Below are positions 44,328-53,637 of a DNA stretch of 64,000 bases, piece after piece. Both the position numbers and the translations under genes were made by a program. Each line of letters opens with the position of its first letter. Positions within the stretch are counted from its first letter, which is position 1. Under the pieces are notes generated by a model, which was not told the DNA's origin, ran no database searches, and was given only the letters and a program-made list of their open reading frames with translations. This stretch comes from Polyangiaceae bacterium (GTDB taxonomy: Bacteria; Myxococcota_A; Polyangia; Polyangiales; Polyangiaceae): NCBI GenBank assembly GCA_025937835.1, contig JAICQO010000005.1, forward strand, positions 1 through 64,000, given 5' to 3'.

Positions 44328-45572
44328 GTGGCCCCGCCTGAAGAGCCTCATTCCGCGAGCGCCGTCGAGCAGCTGCAGCGCGTGCTCCGCGTGTTGCGTC
44401 CGGTGCTCGACATCGTGAGCTCGCCGGTCGAGGACGGAGCGGCGCCCGCTTGGTGCGAGCGGCGCGGCTGGTCGGAATTTTTGTCGTCACTCAGCGACGA
44501 CGAGCTCCACGCTGGTGAAGCGACGGGGCTCGAGTCGGGCATCCTCGAGCTCGGCCGCGCTCCCGAGGATTTTCGTCGGCTGTTTGCCGAGGTGCGAAGC
44601 GTGACCCGCTTGCCCTGGCTCGAGGCCGCACCGCTCTCCGTGCCGGCGGAGGCGCTCCGTGGCGTCCCAGCCCGCAAACGCGAGCAACTTCGGACCTTGT
44701 TGGGCGCCCTGGCTCCTTCCGCCGCCCGCGCCACGCGGATCGTCGATGTCGGAGCTGGCAGCGGCCACTTTTCGCGACTCTCGGCGGAGCTGTTTCAGCG
44801 ACGGACGGTGGCTGTCGACCGCAATCCGGCGCTCGTTCGCAACGGTCGAGAACGCAGCCAGCAGCGCTCGCGCGCCGTCGGTGCGCTCGCCGTCGACTTC
44901 CTGACCGCAGACCTCACCTGGGAGCCGCTGACGCTCAGGGCCTCCGATCTGGCGGTGGGACTGCACGCTTGCGGAGAGTTGGGCGACCAGCTCGTGCTCG
45001 CCGCTGCCGAAGCCGGCTGCCAGCTCGCGCTAGTCTCCTGCTGCTTGCAGAAAATCGAGGCACCGGAACGCGGGGCGCTCTCGCGTGCAGCAAGCGGTTT
45101 TCGACTCCGGAAGGCCGACCTCGGACTCACGAACTTGACGGCACGGCGCGACGGCGTGGAAGCGTCCCTCGCAGAAAACCTGCGCGCGCGCGAAGCGAGG
45201 CTCGCATTGCGGCGCCTGCTGCGGGCACGCGGGTTCGACGTCCGGCCCGGCGAGGAGATGCGCGGCGTGAACCGGCGCCGGGCGCACGCGGGGTTTCGGG
45301 AGCTCGCAGCGCGCGTCCTCGAGAGCCGCGGTTTGGCACCGGCCACGGACGCCGAGCTCACTCTGCACGGAGAAAACGCTCGTACGGAGCAGCTTTCGAT
45401 GCGACGATTTTCCTTGCCGCGCCATCTGCTGTCGCGACTCGTCGAGCTTTCCGTAGTGTTCGATCGCGCGGCGTTACTCGAAGAACACGGCTCCGCCGTC
45501 CAGGTCTTGCAGCTCTTCGAAGCTGCGGTCACTCCGCGGAACACGCTACTCTTCGCCGAGCAGCGAGCATGA
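44328..45572 (+). CDS. SAM-dependent methyltransferase, METTL25/RRNAD1-like
   Basis: The 414-residue protein starts at GTG 44328. The Rossmann motif IVDVGAGSGHFSRL lies near residue 138, followed by VAVDRNP, VGLHACGELGDQLV and SCCLQK. The last two are typical of the Methyltransf_32 group with METTL25 and RRNAD1. The substrate is not known; RNA or a small molecule is possible. Its stop overlaps the start of the lipoprotein gene downstream. Confidence 0.75.
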   Translation: MAPPEEPHSASAVEQLQRVLRVLRPVLDIVSSPVEDGAAPAWCERRGWSEFLSSLSDDELHAGEATGLESGILELGRAPEDFRRLFAEVRSVTRLPWLEAAPLSVPAEALRGVPARKREQLRTLLGALAPSAARATRIVDVGAGSGHFSRLSAELFQRRTVAVDRNPALVRNGRERSQQRSRAVGALAVDFLTADLTWEPLTLRASDLAVGLHACGELGDQLVLAAAEAGCQLALVSCCLQKIEAPERGALSRAASGFRLRKADLGLTNLTARRDGVEASLAENLRAREARLALRRLLRARGFDVRPGEEMRGVNRRRAHAGFRELAARVLESRGLAPATDAELTLHGENARTEQLSMRRFSLPRHLLSRLVELSVVFDRAALLEEHGSAVQVLQLFEAAVTPRNTLLFAEQRA

Positions 45573-46531
45573 GCGTTTTCCGAGCCACGACCGTACGGGA
45601 AGCACTCTCAATCTCCCTTCTTCTCGCGGCCCTGGTCGGGCTTGCTGCTTGCGGCGAGGCGGAGGCGGGGCCAAGCGAGGCGGCGTCCGCGGGGGGCGGC
45701 GGCGGAGGCGCGCCCGCTCCGGCGAAGGAGCGCGCGCTCTGCAGCGGAGCCGATGCCTTCACGTTCCAGCGCGTGAACGCCGAAGCGGGCTGGCAGGGCT
45801 CGGCGTTCGGCATCCTCTGGCGGAACGGCTACGCGTACCTGCGCGTGGACGGCCATTGTAACTATTACGCCTACGATTCGCATCGGAACGACCCGATCGT
45901 CACGGGCGTGCTGACCGGAGCCGAGGCGCAGGCGCTCGCCGCGGAGACTGGTTACGCGACCTGGCCCAGCTACGACGGTCTCGTCGCCAACGGCGGCATC
46001 TTCGACGCTTCCACCGAGGTGCTCAACGACGGCTGGCACGAGCTATTTTGTCGCCAGGGTTGTCGCGACTTGCCCGCGGAGAGCGATGTCGAGGCCGCGC
46101 GCGTACTCGAACCGATGCTCGACGCCGCAGACGCGTGGCGCGATCGCCTGCTCGCTCGGGGAGTGCCCCTCGGCGGGAGCGTGCGTTTCGCCGTCGCCAT
46201 CCAGAACGAGGCCGTTCACGGCGGTGTGTTCCTCGAGTGGCCTCTGGCGACGCCGATCGAAGCCTACGCCGTGGACCCGACGATTTCGAAGGAAGACGAG
46301 GACTACGACCCGATCACGACCGGCTATCTCGCAGAAGGCGAAGACGCAGCGGCGTTGCGAGCCCTTCGTGCGCAAGCGGTCGCCACTGCGCTGAAGGGCT
46401 CGCAGACCGAAGGCTGGATCAGCATCGACGCGCCCGGCGATACCTTCTACGAAGTCGTCGTCGCCGACGTCTTGCCCTACGAAGACGAGACCGGCGTCGT
46501 GCCTCGCCGCTTCTCACAGCTCGCTGAATAG
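45569..46531 (+). CDS. Hypothetical lipoprotein
   Basis: The ATG overlaps the methyltransferase stop (ATGA). Signal and lipobox VGLAAC (Cys28) are followed by a Gly/Pro linker and about 260 residues of mixed fold with paired Cys (LFCRQGCRDL). No family is recognised. The reading frame is open far upstream, but only this start gives a signal peptide. Confidence 0.75.
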   Translation: MSVFRATTVREALSISLLLAALVGLAACGEAEAGPSEAASAGGGGGGAPAPAKERALCSGADAFTFQRVNAEAGWQGSAFGILWRNGYAYLRVDGHCNYYAYDSHRNDPIVTGVLTGAEAQALAAETGYATWPSYDGLVANGGIFDASTEVLNDGWHELFCRQGCRDLPAESDVEAARVLEPMLDAADAWRDRLLARGVPLGGSVRFAVAIQNEAVHGGVFLEWPLATPIEAYAVDPTISKEDEDYDPITTGYLAEGEDAAALRALRAQAVATALKGSQTEGWISIDAPGDTFYEVVVADVLPYEDETGVVPRRFSQLAE

Positions 46532-46542
46532 GCGCTGCGGGC

Positions 46543-48180
46543 TCACTGCGGCGGCGAAAACCGCCCGCACAAGCTGGCGATCACGGCCACGAGCTCGCTC
46601 GAGGGGGCGGGCTTGGAGACGTGGGCGCTGAAGCCGGCGCGCAGCGCCGTGGCGCGATCCTCGCCGCGGGCGTAGGCGGTGAGCGCGACGACGGGCAGCT
46701 GGGCTCCGGCTTTGGCGAGCCGCGCTCGGACTTTGCGGATCAGGGAGAAGCCGTCTTCGCCCGGCATGCCGATGTCGGAGACCATGAGATCGGGGAGCTC
46801 GCCCTCGAGCCGCGCCAGGGCAGCCTCGGCGGTGTTGACGGCTTCGATCTTGGCGCCCGCGCTGGTGAGGAGCTGTTCGGCGACTTCTCGACTGTCGTCG
46901 TCGTCGTCCACCAGGAGGATGCGCAGCCCGTCGAGCTCCTGCCGGCCGCGGCCGAGCAGCGAGGTGGGCGTGCGGCGCTGGGACTCGGTGGTGGCGTTGC
47001 TGGCGGAGCTCAAATAGATGCGGAACGTGGCGCCGCGCCCCGCACCGGCGCTCTCGGCCTTCACCTCTCCGCCGTGGAGCTCGAGCAGGTGCTTGACGAT
47101 CGCCAGGCCCAGACCGAGCCCGCCGTAGCGGCGCGTCATGCTGCCCTCGGCCTGGCGGAAGCGATCGAAAATGTGGGGGAGGACCTCGGGATCGATGCCG
47201 CGGCCGTTGTCGGTGACGACCAGCGAGACGACGCCGTTGCTCGACAAGCGCATGTCTACGGAGCCGTCGGACGGCGTGAACTTCACGGCGTTGCTCAGCA
47301 AGTTCCAGACGACCTGCTGCAGTCGCCAGGCGTCGCCGATCACCGTGTAGTTGCCGGGCTCGACGCTGAGCCCGAACTGGATGTTCTTGGCGCGCGCGGT
47401 CGGCTCCACGGCGTCGCGCGCGAGGCGCACCACCGACTCGAAATTGAGGGGCTCCATCTGTACGTGGAGCTTGCCGGAGATGATGCGGCTGACATCGAGC
47501 AGGTCGTCGATCAGCTGCGCTTGAGCGCGCGCGTTGCGGTCGATGGTCGCGAGCGCGTGTCGAGACTTTTCCTCGGTCAGCGTGCCGCTCTTCAAGAGCT
47601 CGACCCAGCCCGAAATCGCGTTCAGCGGCGTGCGGAGCTCGTGCGAGACGACGGCGAGAAAGTCGTCCTTCACGCGGTTGGCCTGCTCGGCGCGGGTCCA
47701 TCCGTCCTGGGCGTGCGCGAGTAGGCGCTCGCGGTCGGCGTTGAGCGCGCTCAGCCGCTGCCGCTCGGTCTGCAGGTCTTCGTAGAGCCGCCGAGCCCGG
47801 CTCAGTCCGCCGACGCGCGCCAAGAGCTCCGCCGGGTCGTACGGTTTGGTGAGGTAGTCGTTGGCGCCCGCCGACAGGGCTTCCACGATGTCGGCCTTGT
47901 TGCCCTGCACCGTCAGCATCAGGATCGGCAACGTCGCTTCATCGACGCTGCTGCGGAGGAAGCGGCAAATCTCGAGACCGCTCATGCCGGGGAGCTGTCC
48001 GTCCAGGATCAGGATGCTCGGGCCGCCGTGGGTCGAGCGGCGCTCGAGCATCGACGGCCCGTCCGGAAAAACCTCGATGTCGAACCCCGGTAGGGCGCGC
48101 TTCACGACCTCCGCCTCGAGCGGGCTGTCCTCGACCAACCAAATGGAATGGCGGCGGTGCGAAGGCGGGGCGGTCTCCAA
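46543..48180 (-). CDS. Hybrid histidine kinase (REC-HisKA-HATPase-REC)
   Basis: About 545 residues: an N-terminal receiver (IWLVEDSPLEAE; Asp in LILDGQLPGM; Lys in LTKPYDP), a short coiled coil, HisKA (VSHELRTPLNAI), HATPase (NLLSNAVKFTP, VTDNGRGI, GLGLGLAIVK) and a second receiver (LLVDDDDDSRE; VSDIGMPG; VSKPAP). The frame extends to 48381 but would overlap the divergent cheY, so TTG 48180 is the likely start. It shares a 112-base divergent promoter region with the che operon, which suggests linked function. Confidence 0.88.
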   Translation of the reverse strand: METAPPSHRRHSIWLVEDSPLEAEVVKRALPGFDIEVFPDGPSMLERRSTHGGPSILILDGQLPGMSGLEICRFLRSSVDEATLPILMLTVQGNKADIVEALSAGANDYLTKPYDPAELLARVGGLSRARRLYEDLQTERQRLSALNADRERLLAHAQDGWTRAEQANRVKDDFLAVVSHELRTPLNAISGWVELLKSGTLTEEKSRHALATIDRNARAQAQLIDDLLDVSRIISGKLHVQMEPLNFESVVRLARDAVEPTARAKNIQFGLSVEPGNYTVIGDAWRLQQVVWNLLSNAVKFTPSDGSVDMRLSSNGVVSLVVTDNGRGIDPEVLPHIFDRFRQAEGSMTRRYGGLGLGLAIVKHLLELHGGEVKAESAGAGRGATFRIYLSSASNATTESQRRTPTSLLGRGRQELDGLRILLVDDDDDSREVAEQLLTSAGAKIEAVNTAEAALARLEGELPDLMVSDIGMPGEDGFSLIRKVRARLAKAGAQLPVVALTAYARGEDRATALRAGFSAHVSKPAPSSELVAVIASLCGRFSPPQ

Positions 48181-48292
48181 TCCGCTGCCGAGCCTAGCTG
48201 ACGCCTGAAGCCGGGGGATGAGGAATTTTGCCCAGTCACCCCACCGGTTTGATTCCCTCGTGGTTCCCGGCGAGCTGAGGTAAATAGCGCGA

Positions 48293-48667
48293 GTGAAAGA
48301 GTTGCTCGTCGTCGATGACAGCAAGGTCATGCGCGACATGGTCGTGGCCTGCCTGCGCGGCATCTCGGACGCCCGGTTCACTCAAGCGGCCAGCGGTCTC
48401 GAGGCCATCGAACGCCTGTCTCTCGGCCGGTTCGACCTGGTGGTCCTGGATTTGAACATGCCGGACATTTCCGGGATCGAGGTGCTGGAGTTCGTGCGGT
48501 CCCAGGACAACCTGAAGGCACTGCCGATCGTGGTGGTGACGACCCGCGGGGACGAGGCTTCGCGCGCCAGCGCCCTGGCCGCGGGCGCCACTCTGTTCAT
48601 GACCAAGCCGTTTACGCCTGAAGCGATCGTCGCAGAAGCGCAACGCTTGCTCGGCGCCGGGGCTTGA
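48293..48667 (+). CDS. cheY: Single-domain response regulator (CheY-like)
   Basis: The 124-residue receiver starts at GTG 48293. The acidic pair (VVDDSKVMRD), phospho-acceptor Asp (VVLDLNMPDI), Thr (VVTTRG) and Lys (FMTKPFTPE) are all present. It is the first gene of the che operon, and its stop overlaps the cheA start, so it is the likely phosphate acceptor of this CheA. Confidence 0.92.
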   Translation: MKELLVVDDSKVMRDMVVACLRGISDARFTQAASGLEAIERLSLGRFDLVVLDLNMPDISGIEVLEFVRSQDNLKALPIVVVTTRGDEASRASALAAGATLFMTKPFTPEAIVAEAQRLLGAGA

Positions 48668-50703
48668 GCGAGGTGGTCGAGGGCGGCTTTCAGGAGTTCG
48701 TCGCCGCGTACGTGCTCGAGGCCGAGGAACACCTCGAAACCGCGACCAATCAACTGCTGTCGATCGAGACCGCGCTGCGCTCCGGCGGCGCCAACCTGAA
48801 GGGGCTGCGCGAGGCGTTTCGCTCGCTCCACACGATCAAGGGGCTGTCGGCCATGGTTGGTGTCGAGCCGGTGGTGAGCATCGCCCACCGGATGGAGACG
48901 CTGCTGAGGTCCTGCGATCGGCGCTCGGCGAAGCTGCCGATCGAGTCGATCGACGTCTTGCTCGGCGGGCTGCGCGCGATCCGGAGTCGGGTCCGCGCCT
49001 TCGGCGAGGGCAAGCCAGTGCCCTTGCCGGAGCCGGAGCTGCTCCGCGCGCTCGACGAGCTCGACGACGAGCACGGAGCCGACTCCGCGGAGATCCCGCC
49101 GCTCGAGCTCGAGCCGGCGCTGGCGAGCAAGCTCGGAGCGCTCGAGGTCGAGCAGCTCCGCGCGGGCCTCGCCGAAGGCCAGCGCGCCGTGCGGGTGGAT
49201 TTCAACCCCTCGGTCGAGAAGTCCGCGCGCGGCGTGACCATCAACCAGGTTCGCGAGCGCGTTCAACAGCTCGGAGAGCTGGTGAAGGTGTTCCCGACCT
49301 CCAAGCCCCCGAGCGGCGAGCAGCCGGGCGGGCTGGCGTTCGTGATCGTGCTGCTCACTCGCGCGCCCGATGCGGCCGTCGCGGAGGCGGCCAGCGTGGA
49401 GCCCGACTCCGTTCAGCTCCTGGCTTCGCCGCCGAGCCGTGAGGCATTGCTCGCCAGCAAGCAGCGGGCGCTCGGCGAGTTCGATGCCAATAACCCCGCG
49501 AACGAAGAGATCGCGGCCCCGCAGCGCGGCGTCGTGCGCGTCGAGGTGTCGCGGCTCGACGAGACGGTCGACGGCCTTTCGGCGCTGATCGTCACGCGCT
49601 TCCGGCTTTCGCGCGCGGTGCGTGCGCTCCGCGACAAGGGAATCGACACGCGCGAGCTCGAGGAGATCGTCGGTGACAACGGGCGGCAGCTCAGGAACCT
49701 GCGCGCGGCGATCTTGCGGGTGCGCATGGTGCCGGTCTCGGAGCTCCTCGATCGCATCCCGCTGATCGTCCGCAGCTTGAAGCGCAGCATGAACCGGCTG
49801 GTCGAGCTCGACCTGGACTCGGGCGGGACCGAGGTGGACAAGGCCGTCGCGGAGCGGCTGTTTCCCGCCGTCGTGCACCTGATCCGCAACGCGGTCGATC
49901 ACGCCATCGAGACGCCGGACGAGCGAGTACGCCGGGGAAAGCCCCAGGAGGGGTCGATCCGCGTCGAGTGCTCGAACCGCTCGAACCGCTGGCTCGAGAT
50001 GCGCATCACCGACGACGGTCGCGGCATCGATGCGGAAGCAGTGGCGCGCCGCGGCGGCGTCCCGGTGCCTGCGACCTCGGCGGGTCTTTTGGCTTTGATC
50101 TGCCGCTCGGGGCTGAGCACGCGGGACGTCGCGACCACGACCAGCGGGCGCGGGATGGGCATGGAGATCGTCGAGCGCATCGTGACCCAGCAGCTCGGCG
50201 GCGAGCTCTCGCTGTCGACCGAGTTCGGCAAGGGCACGACGTTCACGCTGCTCGTGCCGCTGACCATCACCGTCGTCGACGCTTTCTCCTTCATCAGCGG
50301 CGGTCAGCGCTTCGTGACTCCGGTCGCCACCATCGATGAGATCGTGGAGCTGGATCGGAGCACGCTCCAGGGCCCGACGCTGTCCGGGAAGTCCGCCGTC
50401 AAGCTGATGGCGCGGCGCGGACGGCCCGTTCCCGTGCTGTCGCTGGCCGAGGTGTTTCGCATGCCGGCGCCCGAGAATGAGGCAAAAGCCCTGATCGTGC
50501 GCTCCGGCGACGAGATCGTGGCGTTCTCGATTGACCGCATGCTCGGGCAGCAAGAGATCGTGGTTCGGCCGCTCAACGACTCCCTGGTCAAGGTCCCCGG
50601 GGTCTCGGGGGCCACCGATCTCGGGGACGGAAAGCCGACGCTGGTGCTCGACCTGATCTCTCTCGGAAGCCGACTTGGAGAACGCGGAGGACTTCACGCA
50701 TGA
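48664..50703 (+). CDS. cheA: Chemotaxis histidine kinase CheA
   Basis: The 679-residue protein has an HPt domain with His56 (FRSLHTIKGLSAMVG), a middle linker/P2-like region, a dimerisation helix pair, the HATPase core (HLIRNAVDHAIE, ITDDGRGID, GRGMGMEIV) and a C-terminal CheW-like regulatory domain (about 540-675). It starts at TTG 48664 overlapping the cheY stop, with GTG 48673 as an alternative. It phosphorylates CheY and CheB of this operon. Confidence 0.94.
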   Translation: MSEVVEGGFQEFVAAYVLEAEEHLETATNQLLSIETALRSGGANLKGLREAFRSLHTIKGLSAMVGVEPVVSIAHRMETLLRSCDRRSAKLPIESIDVLLGGLRAIRSRVRAFGEGKPVPLPEPELLRALDELDDEHGADSAEIPPLELEPALASKLGALEVEQLRAGLAEGQRAVRVDFNPSVEKSARGVTINQVRERVQQLGELVKVFPTSKPPSGEQPGGLAFVIVLLTRAPDAAVAEAASVEPDSVQLLASPPSREALLASKQRALGEFDANNPANEEIAAPQRGVVRVEVSRLDETVDGLSALIVTRFRLSRAVRALRDKGIDTRELEEIVGDNGRQLRNLRAAILRVRMVPVSELLDRIPLIVRSLKRSMNRLVELDLDSGGTEVDKAVAERLFPAVVHLIRNAVDHAIETPDERVRRGKPQEGSIRVECSNRSNRWLEMRITDDGRGIDAEAVARRGGVPVPATSAGLLALICRSGLSTRDVATTTSGRGMGMEIVERIVTQQLGGELSLSTEFGKGTTFTLLVPLTITVVDAFSFISGGQRFVTPVATIDEIVELDRSTLQGPTLSGKSAVKLMARRGRPVPVLSLAEVFRMPAPENEAKALIVRSGDEIVAFSIDRMLGQQEIVVRPLNDSLVKVPGVSGATDLGDGKPTLVLDLISLGSRLGERGGLHA

Positions 50704-51239
50704 GCGCGCTGTACGTGGTGTTCGTGGTGGGCGGGGCGGAGTACGCGCTGCCCGCGTCGGTGGTGCTCCAGCTCGAGCCGTTCCAGGGCGCGACGCCGGT
50801 CCCCGGTACGCCCGACTACGTCGCGGGGATCGTGCAGGTGCGCGGCCACGTGATCCCGGTCATCGATCTGAGCCGGCTCTTCGGTGGTGAGGCGCTGACC
50901 CCGACTTTCGATACACGGATCGTGGTCACCGAGCGCGGCGCGCGCCGCGTGGGGCTTTTGGTCGAAAAGAGCCGCGAGGTGCTGCGCGTCGAGCCGGCCT
51001 CGCTGCAGGCGACGCCCGGTGTCATCGAAGAGAACTCCCGCGGCTTCGTCGAGGGGCTGGCTCAGATGGGTGCGCGGACGCTGATGCTGATCAGCTTGAG
51101 CAAGGTGATAGGAGAGGACGAGTTGAATGTCGAATCCCCAAAGCATCTCGAACCCGGTTCCAGCGGCGTCCCCGAGCTCCCCGGCGCAGTCGCTGCGGGC
51201 GTCGCTCGAAACGATGGCGGCGCTCGTCCAGAACACTGA
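50700..51239 (+). CDS. cheW: CheW coupling protein
   Basis: The 179-residue protein contains a standard CheW SH3-like domain (about 1-145; [16 protein letters not shown]). The last 35 residues (from about 145) are a Pro/Gly-rich tail without counterpart in normal CheW. That tail is encoded in a different frame over the start of the MCP gene for 113 bases. It links CheA to the MCP. The ATG overlaps the cheA stop. Confidence 0.92.
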   Translation: MSALYVVFVVGGAEYALPASVVLQLEPFQGATPVPGTPDYVAGIVQVRGHVIPVIDLSRLFGGEALTPTFDTRIVVTERGARRVGLLVEKSREVLRVEPASLQATPGVIEENSRGFVEGLAQMGARTLMLISLSKVIGEDELNVESPKHLEPGSSGVPELPGAVAAGVARNDGGARPEH

Positions 51240-53637
51240 AGAGACGCTCGGGCGGCTGGTCTCGACGAGCAACGAGAGCGCCGCTCAACGCGAGCAGACG
51301 CGCTCCGCGCTCGAGGCGATCGCCGCGGCGTTGCAGCAGGCCGCGGCCGCGGTGCAGAGCCTCGCGGCCGACCAGACCACCGTGGGGGCTGCCGCTCAGA
51401 CCTTGCAGAAGGGCGGCGAGGAGACGAGCGCCGGTTTGAGGGAGCTGGCTGCGTCGATCGGCTCCGTGCGCACGGATACGGCGGCCCTCGTCGGCTCGGC
51501 CGAGTCGCTGACGGAGCTGTTCGGTCGCACGTCCCGCTCCGCCAAGAGCATGAACAGCAACGCCGAGGAGCTCGCGGCGGCGAGCGAGGAGTTGCAGGCG
51601 ACGATCTCCAGCAGCTCGAGCGTGCTAGCCGAGATGGCCCAGCGCGGGACCAGCGCGGCCGCCACTGTCGAAGAGGTGGCCGCGACGATCGAGGAGATGT
51701 CGAAGGGCATCGGCGGGCTGGCCAAGGACGCCGACACCATCTCGGGCAAGATGGGCGAAGTGGCTGGCGCGGCGGCAGCGCTGAGCGAGAGCCTGGGCGC
51801 GACCGCGCGAGGCACGACGGAGATGTCCGCCTCGGTGGACTCGGTGACGGCCGCGGTGGAAGAGTCGTCGCGCTCGGTCAAGACCCTGGCCGAGAGCGCC
51901 AAGGCGATCGAGACCGCGAGCGCCGAAACGGCCGGGACGCTAGCCGAAATCGCCGCCTCGGTCGAAGAAGTGGCCGCGACCTCCGCCAAGAACGCGAACA
52001 CGATCGACGGCAACGCGGCGTCGATCGAGCAGCTCGCGCGCTCCTCTCAGCGCGTCGTGCAGAGCATCCGCGAGATCAACGCGCTCGCCGAGACCAGCGC
52101 CAGCGCCTCGAGGCAGCTCGAGGAGAGCGCGCGCCGCATCGCAACCCGCGGCGAGGACGCGCGCAACCTCGGAGAACGCGCGGGAGTCAGCGCCAAGGAG
52201 GGCGGCGCCACCGTGGCCAAGTCGATCCGCGGACTCGGCACGATGCGAGCGGCGATCGAGTCGTCGGCGACCGTGATGCAGGACATGGGCAAGCGCGCCG
52301 AGCAGATCGGCGACATCGTCCAGACCATCAACCTGATCGCGGATCGTACCAACCTGCTGTCGCTCAACGCCAGCATCGAGGCCGCGCGAGCCGGCGAGCA
52401 CGGCCGGGGCTTCGCGGTCGTCGCGGAAGAGATCCGGATCTTGGCCGACCGCGCCGCGACGGCGAGCTCGGACGTCGCGAAGATCATCCGTGAGCTACAA
52501 AACGCAGCGCGCGACGCCACGGCCAGCACGGCCGGCAACCTGCGCATCGCCGACGACGGCGTGCGGCTCGCCAACGACGCCGAGCTCGCCTTGAGCTCGA
52601 TCGTCGACGGCGTGCAACAGCTCGGACAGGCCGTACGCGAGATCTCCGGGGCGGCGTCCGAGCAGGTGACGGCGGCAGCGGCCCTCGGCCAAGCCACCGC
52701 CAAGGTCCGCGAGCACAGCCACCAGATCGCGACGGCGGCCGACGAGCAGGCGCAAGCCACGCAGGTGATGGTCCGGGGCGCGAGCGAGATGCGCACGATG
52801 GCGCGCGAGACCACGCAAGCCACGGCCGAGCAGTCGCAAGCCCTGCGGAACGCGGTGCGAATGAACAAGCAGCTGGCTTCGGGGGTCGAGCAGATCGCGC
52901 GCTCGGCAGCCGAGCAGTCCGCGGCCACGGCGGACATGGCACGGCTCGCGGTTCAGATGCGCAACGCGACCAAGCTCAACGCGCTCGCCATCCAGGAGCA
53001 AACCAAGAACGTCGAGAAGCTCTCGGTCTCGGCGCAGGAGGTGCTGCGCTACACCGAGCGGACCGTGGCGGGCCTGTCCGAGCAGGCCAACGGCGCGCGC
53101 GAGGTGGCGAAGGCGATGGACGCCGCCAGGAAAGAGGCGGCGCTCACGGCGCGCTCGATCGCCGAGCAAAACCACGGCAGCGCGCAGATGGCGAAGGCCG
53201 CCAAAGAAGTCGCGAAGCTCGCGGCGCAGGTCAGCTCCTCGTCCACCGCGCAACGCACGGACATGGGCGAGGCGGCCCAGCTCACCGAGAAGCTGCAGCT
53301 CTTCACGCGCCAGACCGCGCGGGCGCTCTCCGAGCAGACGCAGGCCGTGGACAGCCTGGCGGAAGAGAGCTCGCGCCAGGTGACTGCGCTGAAGAGCGTG
53401 GCCATCTCCAGCCAACAACAAGCCACGGCCAGCGGGCAGCTCGTGAACGCGCTCGCGCAGGTCAAGGTTCGGCTGGACGAGCTGATGAAGGTGAACCTGG
53501 AGCAGAGCAAGAGCTCGGGCGCGTTGCTCGAGGAGCTCCGCGCCAGCGCGCAACAGCTGTCGCACCTCCGCCAGCTGCAGACCGACCAGAAACACGCAGT
53601 GGCCGAGCTCGTCGAACCGGGTTTCGGCCAGGGATGA
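51127..53637 (+). CDS. Very long cytoplasmic methyl-accepting chemotaxis protein
   Basis: The 836-residue protein has no membrane segment and no recognisable sensor domain. It is nearly all Ala/Glu/Ser heptad coiled coil. The conserved hairpin tip ([20 protein letters not shown]) lies near residue 421, so the two arms are each about 400 residues, far longer than in classical receptors. A strong ribosome site GGAGAGGA at 51111-51118 supports ATG 51127 inside cheW. It could span a long cytoplasmic array or contain the sensor within the bundle. It resembles FrzCD in being soluble but is twice its size. Confidence 0.9.
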   Translation: MSNPQSISNPVPAASPSSPAQSLRASLETMAALVQNTEETLGRLVSTSNESAAQREQTRSALEAIAAALQQAAAAVQSLAADQTTVGAAAQTLQKGGEETSAGLRELAASIGSVRTDTAALVGSAESLTELFGRTSRSAKSMNSNAEELAAASEELQATISSSSSVLAEMAQRGTSAAATVEEVAATIEEMSKGIGGLAKDADTISGKMGEVAGAAAALSESLGATARGTTEMSASVDSVTAAVEESSRSVKTLAESAKAIETASAETAGTLAEIAASVEEVAATSAKNANTIDGNAASIEQLARSSQRVVQSIREINALAETSASASRQLEESARRIATRGEDARNLGERAGVSAKEGGATVAKSIRGLGTMRAAIESSATVMQDMGKRAEQIGDIVQTINLIADRTNLLSLNASIEAARAGEHGRGFAVVAEEIRILADRAATASSDVAKIIRELQNAARDATASTAGNLRIADDGVRLANDAELALSSIVDGVQQLGQAVREISGAASEQVTAAAALGQATAKVREHSHQIATAADEQAQATQVMVRGASEMRTMARETTQATAEQSQALRNAVRMNKQLASGVEQIARSAAEQSAATADMARLAVQMRNATKLNALAIQEQTKNVEKLSVSAQEVLRYTERTVAGLSEQANGAREVAKAMDAARKEAALTARSIAEQNHGSAQMAKAAKEVAKLAAQVSSSSTAQRTDMGEAAQLTEKLQLFTRQTARALSEQTQAVDSLAEESSRQVTALKSVAISSQQQATASGQLVNALAQVKVRLDELMKVNLEQSKSSGALLEELRASAQQLSHLRQLQTDQKHAVAELVEPGFGQG

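Noticed and set aside
48181-48381. Longer start of the hybrid kinase at 48381
   Set aside because: It would overlap the divergent cheY coding region and adds a sequence unlike a receiver N-terminus.
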